Assembly (NCBI GenBank): GCA_050694215.1
Contig: JBOGXB010000049.1
Coordinates: 1 to 16,370, forward strand
Reading direction: 5' to 3'
Origin: JBOGXB01 sp050694215
Lineage (GTDB): Bacteria > Actinomycetota > CADDZG01 > WHSQ01
Length of the DNA stretch: 16,370 nucleotides
Part shown: piece by piece, positions 6,740 through 13,252 of the stretch
How the letters are laid out: each line of letters opens with the position of its first letter
Numbering within the stretch: the stretch's first letter is position 1
The notes under the pieces: generated by a model
Seen by the model: the letters and a program-made list of their open reading frames with translations, nothing else
Told to the model about the DNA's origin: nothing
Databases searched by the model: none
Translations under genes and position numbers: made by a program

Positions 6740-7693
6740 TTAGATCGTCACCATGTCCCGGAGCTTGCCGGGCGTGCTCGGATGGCGAAGCTTCGCCAGA
6801 GCCTTCGCCTCGATCTGCCGGATGCGCTCGCGGGTCAGGTTGAACTCGCGACCGACCTCCTCGAGCGTGCGCGGCTCGCCGGTCACCAGACCGAAGCGGA
6901 GGGCGAGCACCTTGCGCTCGCGATCCGAGAGCGAGCCCAGCATGTCCCACAGGTCTTCCTGGCGCAGCGCGACTGCGGCTGCCTGGAAAGGGCCCTCGAC
7001 GTCTTCGTCCTCGATGAAGTCACCGAGCTCGGCGTCCTCGTCACCAACCGGCTCGTGGAGGGATACCGGTTCGGGCAGGACGCGGAACGCCTCGCGCACC
7101 TTCTCCGGTGAGAGGTCAGAGCCCTCGGCGATCTCCTCGATCGTGGGCTCGCGGCCAAGCTTCTCGAGAAGCTCCGATTGAACCTTACGGACGCGATAGA
7201 GAGTCTCGACCATGTGCACCGGGATGCGGATGGTACGGGCCTTGTCCGCGATGGCGCGGGTGATGGCCTGGCGGATCCACCACGTGGCATAGGTCGAGAA
7301 CTTGAAACCACGCTGATAGTCGAACTTCTCGACCGCTCGCATGAGGCCCAGGTTGCCCTCCTGGATCAGGTCCAGCAGGGGCAGGCCCGCGGCTGAGTAC
7401 TTCTTGGCGATGGAGACCACGAGTCGCAGGTTGGACTGGATGAAGCGGCGCTTCGCTGCCCGCCCGGCCCGGAGCTGGGTCTCGAGTGCTACCCGCTGGC
7501 GGTCCGTGACCTTCTTGGCCTTGTCGAGCTTCTCCAGCGCCTTCTCGCCCTCTTCGATCGTGCGCGCGAGCTCGACCTCCTGCACGTCGGTGAGGAGGGG
7601 ATATTGCCCGATCTCGCGCAGGTACTGCCGAACGAGATCTTCGTGGGCGGCATCCTCTCGGGAGCTCTCGTAGGGTCGAGAAGCCTGGCTCAT
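6740..7693 (-). CDS. RNA polymerase sigma factor, primary type (HrdB/SigB-like, short)
   Basis: A 317-residue sigma-70 family factor. Region 1.2 is at about 16-45 (DLVRQYLREIGQYPLLT). Region 2 is at about 83-153, with the polymerase-binding and -10-recognising segments GLPLLDLIQEGNLGLMRAV and FKFSTYATWWIRQAITRAI. Region 3 covers about 160-235 and region 4 about 250-312 (LSDRERKVLALRFGL, then LTRERIRQIEAKALAKLRHP). It lacks the long acidic region 1.1 of classical actinobacterial HrdB/SigA and is close in size to mycobacterial SigB (about 320). It could be the housekeeping factor of this lineage or a group 2 paralogue; the window cannot decide. AGAGG lies about 11 nt before the ATG. An unusual 5' region lies upstream. 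Confidence 0.93.
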   Translation of the reverse strand: MSQASRPYESSREDAAHEDLVRQYLREIGQYPLLTDVQEVELARTIEEGEKALEKLDKAKKVTDRQRVALETQLRAGRAAKRRFIQSNLRLVVSIAKKYSAAGLPLLDLIQEGNLGLMRAVEKFDYQRGFKFSTYATWWIRQAITRAIADKARTIRIPVHMVETLYRVRKVQSELLEKLGREPTIEEIAEGSDLSPEKVREAFRVLPEPVSLHEPVGDEDAELGDFIEDEDVEGPFQAAAVALRQEDLWDMLGSLSDRERKVLALRFGLVTGEPRTLEEVGREFNLTRERIRQIEAKALAKLRHPSTPGKLRDMVTI

Positions 7694-7875
7694 CTATTAC
7701 CAACCTCTTTCCTTGGATGGGTCGGAGTCACGGCCTATGGACACGGGCCCGAACTTCCAGCCCGAGTCCCCATCAGCCTCGAGTCGGCCGGCCGGCGAGA
7801 TGTCCTTCTGGACGCCGCGTAGGCGGCTGGGCCACGTCGCACCGCCCTCGAGAGGTCGGGTATCGGTACTGCTTT

Positions 7876-7889
7876 GGTTCTGTAGAACC
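7876..7889. promoter_or_regulatory. GGTTCT-GT-AGAACC perfect palindrome
   Basis: Perfect 6-bp arms with a 2-bp spacer, 183 bp upstream of the sigma-factor start on its coding strand. It has the same geometry as the TTAGCA-CT-TGCTAA site at 1866 but an unrelated sequence. It is a candidate dimeric repressor or activator site in the sigma-gene leader or promoter. The binding protein is unknown. Confidence 0.4.
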
Positions 7890-7903
7890 GTTTCTCCAAT
7901 GCT

Positions 7904-7940
7904 AAAGGAATCCCTCCCCTAGTGGAAGGGGAGATCCTTT
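7904..7940. repeat. Long imperfect hairpin in sigma-factor upstream region
   Basis: Inner stem CTCCCCT (7914-7920) / AGGGGAG (7927-7933) with loop AGTGGA, then an asymmetric internal loop and outer stem AAAGGA (7904-7909) / TCCTTT (7935-7940). It sits between divergent genes, so it is not a normal 3' terminator. It may be part of a leader or attenuator, or insulate the two divergent promoters. Confidence 0.45.
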
Positions 7941-7958
7941 GTGTCAAGGGTACAAAAC

Positions 7959-7978
7959 GTTGGGACCTAAGTCCTTAT
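7959..7978. promoter_or_regulatory. DosR/DevR-box-like sequence upstream of DUF523 gene
   Basis: The core GGGACCTAAGTCC (7962-7974) matches the central part of the mycobacterial DosR consensus TTSGGGACTWWAGTCCCSAA; I count 14 of 20 positions over 7959-7978. It is centred about 55 bp upstream of the DUF523 ATG, a usual distance for response-regulator activation of a near-leaderless gene. No DosR-type regulator is in the window, so this rests on sequence similarity only. Confidence 0.4.
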
Positions 7979-8022
7979 TCCTACCTCCGCTTCTGGTCGT
8001 CGGCTCTAGCATCCTTCTTCCC

Positions 8023-8511
8023 ATGGCCGATGAACCCCAATCACCGCTGTCCGCGGACCCGGTCCTCGTCTCCGCTTGCCTCGCCGGGCGCGCCTGCCGC
8101 TTCGACGGCTCCTCCAATGAAGACGACCAGGTCGGCCGTCTGGTTGCGCAGGGCCGTGCCGTTCTCGTCTGTCCGGAGGTAGACGGGGGCCTGGGCACGC
8201 CACGGCCCCGGGCCGAGATCGTCGGCGGCGATGGCTCCGATGTGCTCGCGGGGAGGGCGCGGGTGGTGACGGAACAGGGCCGGGACGTCACAGGGGCCTA
8301 CCTGGAGGGAGCGCGCCGGGCGCTCGAGGCGTCCGTGAGCTCCGGAGCAAGGGTTGCGATCCTCAAAGCCCGGAGCCCATCGTGCGGCCGGGGCGCGATC
8401 TACGACGGGACCTTCGGGGGCAGCCAGGTCGCCGGCGACGGCGTAACTGCCGCCTTCCTCCGAGAGAACGGGATCGAGGTGCTCGCCGACGAGGAGTTAG
8501 GGCCGGACTAG
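8023..8511 (+). CDS. DUF523 family protein
   Basis: Biochemical role unknown. The 162-residue product shows the family signature in order: VSACLAGRACRFDG (C19, C25), VCPEVDGGLGTPRPRAEI (C50), LKARSPSCGRG (C121) and YDGTFGG. The four conserved cysteines suggest metal or Fe-S binding, which is inference. The frame can be read 84 bases further upstream to a GTG at 7939. That part is hydrophobic and unlike the family and would cover the DosR-like box, so ATG 8023 is preferred. There is no Shine-Dalgarno sequence (TTCTTCCC before ATG), so a leaderless transcript is likely. Length is normal for the family (about 150). Confidence 0.85.
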   Translation: MADEPQSPLSADPVLVSACLAGRACRFDGSSNEDDQVGRLVAQGRAVLVCPEVDGGLGTPRPRAEIVGGDGSDVLAGRARVVTEQGRDVTGAYLEGARRALEASVSSGARVAILKARSPSCGRGAIYDGTFGGSQVAGDGVTAAFLRENGIEVLADEELGPD

Positions 8512-8575
8512 CAGGAAGGTAACTCGACCCGCCGAATCTTCCCCCTACCTTTAGAGAACGATCCATGGGGATGAG

Positions 8576-9037
8576 ATGAGACGGACGGTCTTGGTAGCCC
8601 TTGTGATCAGCCTCATCGCGGGCCCCTTGCTTGCTCCGGCAGAGGCGCGCAGGCGGAGGCGAATCGTCCAGAGGGCCCACGCCGTCTATCAGACGCCCGC
8701 TCTCGGGCACAGCGACGCGCTCGTGGGCTGCCTCCTCATCGCCGACGGGCTCGGCTGCGTCAACTTCATTCCGAGGGCCGGCATGAAGTTCCTCAAGCTC
8801 CAGATCAAGGACCAGTCCGGAACGTCTACCTACGCCGCCGTGTCGCAGGATCTCGACGGTGATGGGATCGGCGACGTCGACCACCCCAACGTCTGCGGCA
8901 AGACCGCCAAGCCGATCAAGATCAGACCCGGCTACGCGGTCACCGTATTTATCAACGGAGGACCGGGGAGCGATCCGCCGTGCCCGGGTATCGGCACCTC
9001 CGGGACGGTGCACGCGACCTTCTCGAACCTTCGGTGA
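8576..9037 (+). CDS. Small secreted protein with calcium-binding-loop motif, unknown function
   Basis: No named family recognised. The 153 residues start with a clear Sec signal peptide (MRRTVLVALVISLIAGPLLAPAEA, split here as MRRTVLVALVIS and LIAGPLLAPAEA) with likely cleavage after AEA (24), leaving a run of five arginines at the mature N-terminus. The mature part has four cysteines (52, 61, 107, 136), enough for two disulfides. DLDGDGIGDVD at 92-102 fits the DxDxDGxxD calcium-binding loop seen in dockerins and thrombospondin type 3 repeats. GGGG lies 5 nt before ATG 8576. It lies 14 nt upstream of a second secreted protein, and both end at one terminator, so they form an operon. Probably extracellular or cell-surface. 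Confidence 0.75.
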   Translation: MRRTVLVALVISLIAGPLLAPAEARRRRRIVQRAHAVYQTPALGHSDALVGCLLIADGLGCVNFIPRAGMKFLKLQIKDQSGTSTYAAVSQDLDGDGIGDVDHPNVCGKTAKPIKIRPGYAVTVFINGGPGSDPPCPGIGTSGTVHATFSNLR

Positions 9038-9051
9038 TCCCTACACGAGTG

Positions 9052-9708
9052 ATGAAGAAGCTGGCCGCAAGCGCGCTCATCGCCGGGCTCGTCGTCGCGT
9101 CCCTTGCAGTCGACGCCGGCGCCGCGAGGCGCAGACCCGTCAAGACCAAGCTCTATCTCCATGGCACGACCCCGGTGGACGAAGCGGATTATGGAGCGCT
9201 CGCAGACGCCTATCCGAGGATGGATTCCAAGAAGCCGGCCGGGGAGCCCAAGTCGAAGCAGATCACGAACTATCTGGTGGGCCCGAATGACCAGTGCGCG
9301 GGCAACAACCTGTTCCCCGTCTGGATCGGAGAGGTCTCGGGCACGATCGTCGGAAAGATGAAGCTCACCTTCACCACTGTGTCGACGCCCGGCAAGCTAG
9401 ACGTGCGGGTCTGGCCCGATGTCGCGTCTTTGCTGTGTACCTCGGAACTTGCAGGGACCAACGACTATCCGAAGCCTGCCGCCGAGGTGAGAGTCAACCT
9501 GCCTCCAGGAGGAGGCACCATCGCGGCGGTCACGAAGAAAGTCAGGTTCAGGGCGACCCAGTCGCTCATGGTGCAGATAACACCGGCCGCGGGACCCGCC
9601 GAAGGGGTATTAGATCCGTTCTTTGCTCGGGTCGTCTACGACTCGCCCCAGTTCGCCTCTTCGCTCCAATTCAAATGCATCCCGGCCAGGGGCAAGTCCT
9701 GTACCTAA
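9052..9708 (+). CDS. Secreted beta-rich protein, unknown function
   Basis: A 218-residue exported protein with signal peptide MKKLAASALIAGLVVASLAV and likely cleavage after AGA (24); the mature part starts ARRRP, much like the Arg-rich start of the upstream neighbour. Four cysteines (82, 129, 209, 217) suggest two disulfides. Alternating hydrophobic stretches (KMKLTFTTV, KLDVRVWPD, AEVRVNLPPG, LMVQITPA, ARVVYDSPQ, LQFKCIP) indicate a beta-sandwich. The end, FKCIPARGKSCT, resembles a recurrent class of uncharacterised actinobacterial secreted proteins. An in-frame GTG directly precedes the ATG (9049), and either could start. It overlaps no other gene and is followed 32 nt later by a perfect terminator. 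Confidence 0.75.
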   Translation: MKKLAASALIAGLVVASLAVDAGAARRRPVKTKLYLHGTTPVDEADYGALADAYPRMDSKKPAGEPKSKQITNYLVGPNDQCAGNNLFPVWIGEVSGTIVGKMKLTFTTVSTPGKLDVRVWPDVASLLCTSELAGTNDYPKPAAEVRVNLPPGGGTIAAVTKKVRFRATQSLMVQITPAAGPAEGVLDPFFARVVYDSPQFASSLQFKCIPARGKSCT

Positions 9709-9740
9709 AAAGCTCGCGGGACGCGCACCGCGGAGCACGC

Positions 9741-9772
9741 AAGGAGGCCGGGCGACTTGCCCGGCCTCCTTT
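9741..9772. terminator. Perfect bidirectional hairpin terminator
   Basis: A perfect 13-bp stem pairs AAGGAGGCCGGGC (9741-9753) with its complement (9759-9771), loop GACTT, and ends in TTT on the plus strand. It lies between convergent genes, 32 nt after the secreted-protein stop and 16 nt after the superoxide dismutase stop on the other strand, and can serve both. Confidence 0.9.
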
Positions 9773-9788
9773 GCTGTAACCGTGTCGC

Positions 9789-10394
9789 TTACTTGGCCGC
9801 CTCGAAGCGGCGGTTGACCTCGTCCCAGTTAACGGTGTTCCACCACGCCTCGATGTAGTCCGGCCTCTTGTTCTGGTACTTGAGGTAATAGGCGTGCTCC
9901 CATACGTCGATGCCGAGGATGGGAGTCTTTCCCTCGATGACGGGGGAGTCCTGGTTGGGAAGACCTATCGCGTCCAGCTTGCCGCCGTCGACCACCAGCC
10001 AGGCCCAACCGCTGCCGAACTGGCCGACGCCCGTCTCGGTGAACTTCTCCTGGAACTGCTTGAAGGAACCGAACGCGTCGTTGATGGCATTCGCAACTGC
10101 GCCGCTGGGATCGCCACCGCCGTCCGGCCCCATGACGGTCCAGAACAACGAGTGGTTGGCGTGGCCGCCCGCGTTGTTGCGAACCTTCGTCCTGATGTCG
10201 GTGGGAAGACTGCCGAGGTTTCGCAGAACCTCCTCGACGGGCTTGTCCGCCCACTCGGTCCCCGACAGAGCCTCGTTGGCTGTATCGATGTACTTCTGAT
10301 GGTGCTTGGTGTGGTGGATCTCCATCGTCTGGGCGTCGATGTGGGGTTCGAGCGCCGAGTAGTCGTACGGGAGATCAGGCAGCGTGTAAGCCAT
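9789..10394 (-). CDS. sodA: Superoxide dismutase, Mn/Fe family (Mn-like)
   Basis: Converts superoxide to oxygen and hydrogen peroxide in the cytoplasm (no signal peptide). The 201-residue product is full length and keeps all four metal ligands: H27 (MEIHHTKHH), H81 (GGHANHSLFW), D163 and H167 (DVWEHAYY). G77 in NNAGGHANH, the GPDGGG segment and NQDSP with the outer-sphere glutamine favour manganese over iron. AAGGAGGAGG (10397-10406, minus strand) lies right before the ATG, predicting high expression. It is divergent from the stress-like gene at 10560 across about 165 bp and convergent with the secreted-protein operon. Metal choice is inferred from motifs, not certain. Confidence 0.97.
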   Translation of the reverse strand: MAYTLPDLPYDYSALEPHIDAQTMEIHHTKHHQKYIDTANEALSGTEWADKPVEEVLRNLGSLPTDIRTKVRNNAGGHANHSLFWTVMGPDGGGDPSGAVANAINDAFGSFKQFQEKFTETGVGQFGSGWAWLVVDGGKLDAIGLPNQDSPVIEGKTPILGIDVWEHAYYLKYQNKRPDYIEAWWNTVNWDEVNRRFEAAK

Positions 10395-10504
10395 TCCTCC
10401 TCCTTCCGGTCCTTAGTGACCCTGGGGACTCGTCTGTAAGAGCCTACCCATAGGGTCGAACCGCACTCATGGCCGTGATGTTCCCCGCTCTCAGGCTCGG
10501 GCCC

Positions 10505-10528
10505 CGGGTGGAGTAGCCAATCCACCTG
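10505..10528. promoter_or_regulatory. Inverted repeat upstream of the stress-like gene
   Basis: GGTGGA (10507-10512) and TCCACC (10521-10526) are perfect complements around an 8-nt centre, extendable by a G·T and a C-G pair. It sits immediately before a TATATA (10532-10537) that is a plausible -10 for the gene at 10560. It may be an operator or an activator site; the binding protein is unknown. Confidence 0.35.
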
Positions 10529-10559
10529 GCGTATATAGAAGAGTGAGGAGGTGGTTCGC

Positions 10560-10988
10560 GTGGAGGAACGCAGCATCCTGATCGTGGCGAACCAGACCGC
10601 GGCGGGCTCCCATCTGTTGCACGAGATCCGGCGCCGCATGGAGGAGGGTCCCTGCAGATTCACTCTGGTCGTGCCTGCAACGCCCCCATCGGGAAAGGCG
10701 TTGTGGACGGAGGGCGAGGCTAACGCGCACGCTCACCACCGGTTGGAGGTTGCTCTGACCAAGTTGAGTGAGACGGGTGCGCAGATCGATGGAGCGATCG
10801 GGGATGCCAGCCCGGCAGAGGCCGTGGCCGAGCAGCTGGTGTCGCGGGATTTCGACGAGATCATCGTGTCCACGTTGCCGCCTGGGATCTCGCGCTGGCT
10901 CAAGCAGGATCTTCCTCACCGTATCGAGAGACGGTTCGAGATACCGGTGACTCACGTGATCGCAGAGCGGGAGTCCGCGTCGTCGTGA
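10560..10988 (+). CDS. Small universal-stress-like (UspA-fold) protein
   Basis: A soluble cytoplasmic protein of 142 residues. It begins with a strand SILIVANQTAAGSHLL (about 4-19), followed by a helix and a second strand FTLVVPATPP. A long helix HHRLEVALTKLSETGA leads to GDASPAEAVAEQL, and then DEIIVSTLPPGISRWLKQDLP and a final IPVTHVI strand. This alternating layout and the strand-loop DEIIVSTLP resemble UspA-fold proteins, but the classical G-2x-G-9x-G-S/T ATP motif is not evident. The start is chosen by the ribosome site: GAGGAGG (10545-10551) is 8 nt before GTG 10560, whereas an in-frame GTG at 10551 would abut it. It is divergent from superoxide dismutase, which suggests a stress role by context only. 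Confidence 0.7.
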   Translation: MEERSILIVANQTAAGSHLLHEIRRRMEEGPCRFTLVVPATPPSGKALWTEGEANAHAHHRLEVALTKLSETGAQIDGAIGDASPAEAVAEQLVSRDFDEIIVSTLPPGISRWLKQDLPHRIERRFEIPVTHVIAERESASS

Positions 10989-11075
10989 CTCTCATCAGGT
11001 GACCGAGCTTGTTTCCTGCACGGCCGGCCACGTAGTCGAGGGCAACACATTGGGTCTTCCCGCGACGGCGCCGAG

Positions 11076-11420
11076 ATGAACGCCGGTCGGCGCATCGACG
11101 AGGTGGTTTCCTCCTGGGATGGCGTCACGAGGCATCTTCATCGTTTTGGGGGAGTGGAGTTCCGGCTCGGGCGCGTCGAGCTCGGCCACGTGCACGGTGA
11201 CCGCCTCGCCGATCTCCCATTTCCAAAGGCGACGCGCGACGAGCTCGTCTCGGCTGGACGAGCCGAACCCCACCACGTTCTCCCCAACTCAGGATGGGTG
11301 AGCCGCTGGATCCGCTCGGATGGGGACGTAGACGAGGTCATCGAGCTCTTTCGACTGAACTACGTACGGGTCTCGGGACGCAGGAATTCTCCCGGCCACA
11401 ATGAGGAGGATGGACGATGA
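11076..11420 (+). CDS. DUF5519 / luciferase-family small protein
   Basis: A 114-residue protein of the DUF5519 (luciferase-domain) family, biochemical role unknown despite the name. Conserved family segments are VTRHLHRFGGVEFRLG, then ELGHVHGDRLADLPFP. RDELVSAGRAEPHHVLPNSG follows, with GWVSRWI, and the end IELFRLNYVRV. The repeated His residues (HxHGD and PHHVLP) could bind metal. The ATG has only a weak upstream GAG, and an 87-nt gap separates it from the stress-like gene. Its stop overlaps the next start (ATGA, 11417-11420), so it is the first gene of the five-gene cluster and translationally coupled to the GH15 enzyme. Confidence 0.8.
   Translation: MNAGRRIDEVVSSWDGVTRHLHRFGGVEFRLGRVELGHVHGDRLADLPFPKATRDELVSAGRAEPHHVLPNSGWVSRWIRSDGDVDEVIELFRLNYVRVSGRRNSPGHNEEDGR
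11403..11409 (+). promoter_or_regulatory. Ribosome binding site of the GH15 gene
   Basis: GAGGAGG lies inside the end of the DUF5519 gene, 7 nt before the ATG at 11417. It fixes that start and shows the downstream enzyme can initiate strongly on its own as well as by coupling. Confidence 0.8.
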
Positions 11421-13252
11421 GCGATGTCGCGATCGGCGACTACGGACTGATCTCGGACTGTCACTCGGCAGGCCTTGTCTCTCGAGACGGGTCCATCGAC
11501 TGGCTGTGCTTTCCGCGCTTCGATGGCCCCTCCGTCTTCGGACGCATCCTCGACCACGGTGCCGGTCACTTCTCGATCGAACCTGCCGGCGAGGCGAGAA
11601 CTACGCGCGCGTACATCGACGACACGATGGTTCTAGAGACCATCTTCGAGTCCGATACCGGGACGGCGATCCTCAGAGATGCGCTTGCCATGGGACCAAA
11701 CGAACGGGGACACGCCCTTGGGCGGCACAGTCCACACGTTCTGTTACGCCGCGTCCAGTGCGCGAAAGGGACCATGGAGATGGAGATCGAATACGCCCCC
11801 CGGCCCGAGTACGGCCTGATAAGCCCCCTGCTCGCGGCGGAGACCTACGGCGTCCGCGTCAGAGGGGGTGCCGACGTGCTCCTGATGTCGTCGCCGATCA
11901 CGCTGAACATAGACGGGGCGACGGCGACGGCGCGAGCCACCCTTCACGAGGGGGAAACGCTGGTCTTCTCTCTCCATCACTACACGACGTCGGATGAACC
12001 GACCGAGCCATGGGGCGAGGAGGAGATCGCTCGCCGGTTCGACGACGCCGTGAAGGCATGGAAGACATGGTCCGGCCTGCATCAGGCTTACGAGGGACCG
12101 TGGCGAGATCTCGTGCATCTGAGCGGACGTGTGTTGCAGGCCCTGACCTTCCAACCGACAGGAGCGATCGTCGCCGCGCCGACCACCTCATTGCCGGAGG
12201 AGGTCGGTGGCGAACGCAACTGGGACTATCGCTACGCATGGGTGCGGGATTCGAGCCTGACGGTCGAGGCGCTGTGGGTAGCGGCGTGTCCCGATGAGGT
12301 CGATCACTACTTCGACTTCATGACGGGGGCGGCTGCGGCACAGCTGCGCGGAGGCGCGGATCTCCAGATCATGTTCGGCATCGGCGGTGAGCACGACCTC
12401 ACCGAAAGGGAGCTGTCGCACCTCTCGGGCTGGCGGGATAGCAGGCCCGTCCGGGTGGGTAACGGCGCCTGGAACCAGCGACAACTCGACGTCTACGGGG
12501 AGCTCCTGAACACGGTCTACCGGCTCTCAGACCAGTTCGACGAGCTCGACGATGCCACCAAGGGCTTCTTCGTAGACGCCGCGGAGACCGCTGCTGCGCG
12601 CTGGAACGAGCGCGATCAAGGGATCTGGGAAGTGCGGGGGGAACCGCAAGACTTTCTGTATTCGAAGCTCATGTGCTGGGTCGCGCTTGATCGAGCGACG
12701 TTGCTTGCCGACCGCCTGGGCGCAGCGGAACGGATCGATCGCTGGGTGAAGACTCGTAACGAGATAGCGGACGCGATCCTCCAGCACGGTTGGAACGATC
12801 GCGCCCAGGCCTTCACTCAATCCTTCGGATCGGAGGAGCTCGATGCCTCGTCACTCATGATGCCGATCATGGGCTTTCTTCCGGCGAAGGATCCTCGCGT
12901 TCTCGCCACGATTGCAGCGATCGAGGAAAGACTGACGGACGAGCACGGGCTGGTGTACCGCTACCTTGCCCCGGACGGGCTCGAGGGCGAGGAGGGCACT
13001 TTCCTGCTGTGCACCTTCTGGCTCGCTCAAGCGCAGGCGCTAGCGGGACAGATCGACAAGGCGAAGACGACCTTTGAGCGCGCGATCGCATTCGTAAACG
13101 ATCTCGGGCTCCTCGCCGAAGAGGTCGATCCCGAGACCAAAGAGCTGCTGGGCAACTACCCTCAGGCCTTCAGTCACATCGGCCTGGTCAATGCCGCGTG
13201 GGCGATCGCCCAAGCAGAAAAGGGCCTCACGCCGGGGGGCGGCCCTCTGTGA
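11417..13252 (+). CDS. Glycoside hydrolase family 15 (trehalase or glucoamylase)
   Basis: Inverting hydrolase that releases glucose from trehalose or from the ends of alpha-1,4-glucans. The 611 residues have the family's two parts: an N-terminal beta domain (about 1-230; start IGDYGLISDCHSAGLVSRDG, then SIDWLCFPRFDGPSVFG) and an (alpha/alpha)6 barrel (about 240-605). Barrel motifs include ERNWDYRYAWVRDSS (266-280), GIGGEHDLTERELSHL and EGTFLLCTFWLAQ (526-538). The probable general acid is E405 in GIWEVRG and the base E568 or E569 in LLAEEVDP, followed by NYPQAFSHIGLVNAA. Actinobacterial members of this layout are often trehalases, but substrate cannot be read from sequence. There is no signal peptide, so it is cytoplasmic, which favours a trehalose or glycogen-derived substrate. 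Both ends overlap neighbours by 4 bases. Confidence 0.93.
   Translation: MSDVAIGDYGLISDCHSAGLVSRDGSIDWLCFPRFDGPSVFGRILDHGAGHFSIEPAGEARTTRAYIDDTMVLETIFESDTGTAILRDALAMGPNERGHALGRHSPHVLLRRVQCAKGTMEMEIEYAPRPEYGLISPLLAAETYGVRVRGGADVLLMSSPITLNIDGATATARATLHEGETLVFSLHHYTTSDEPTEPWGEEEIARRFDDAVKAWKTWSGLHQAYEGPWRDLVHLSGRVLQALTFQPTGAIVAAPTTSLPEEVGGERNWDYRYAWVRDSSLTVEALWVAACPDEVDHYFDFMTGAAAAQLRGGADLQIMFGIGGEHDLTERELSHLSGWRDSRPVRVGNGAWNQRQLDVYGELLNTVYRLSDQFDELDDATKGFFVDAAETAAARWNERDQGIWEVRGEPQDFLYSKLMCWVALDRATLLADRLGAAERIDRWVKTRNEIADAILQHGWNDRAQAFTQSFGSEELDASSLMMPIMGFLPAKDPRVLATIAAIEERLTDEHGLVYRYLAPDGLEGEEGTFLLCTFWLAQAQALAGQIDKAKTTFERAIAFVNDLGLLAEEVDPETKELLGNYPQAFSHIGLVNAAWAIAQAEKGLTPGGGPL

Larger units (their letters stand above)
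7694..8022. other. Divergent intergenic region between sigma factor and DUF523 gene
   Basis: About 330 bp with no credible gene; the short open frames here lack family resemblance. It holds a perfect 6-2-6 palindrome (7876-7889), a long hairpin (7904-7940), a TTGACA on the minus strand (7947-7942) and a DosR-box-like sequence (7959-7978). On the minus strand a TAGCAT (-10-like) preceded at 17 bp by TTCCAC could be a sigma-gene promoter. On the plus strand TAGCAT at 8007-8012 sits about 10 nt before the DUF523 ATG. These promoter calls are weak. Confidence 0.5.
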
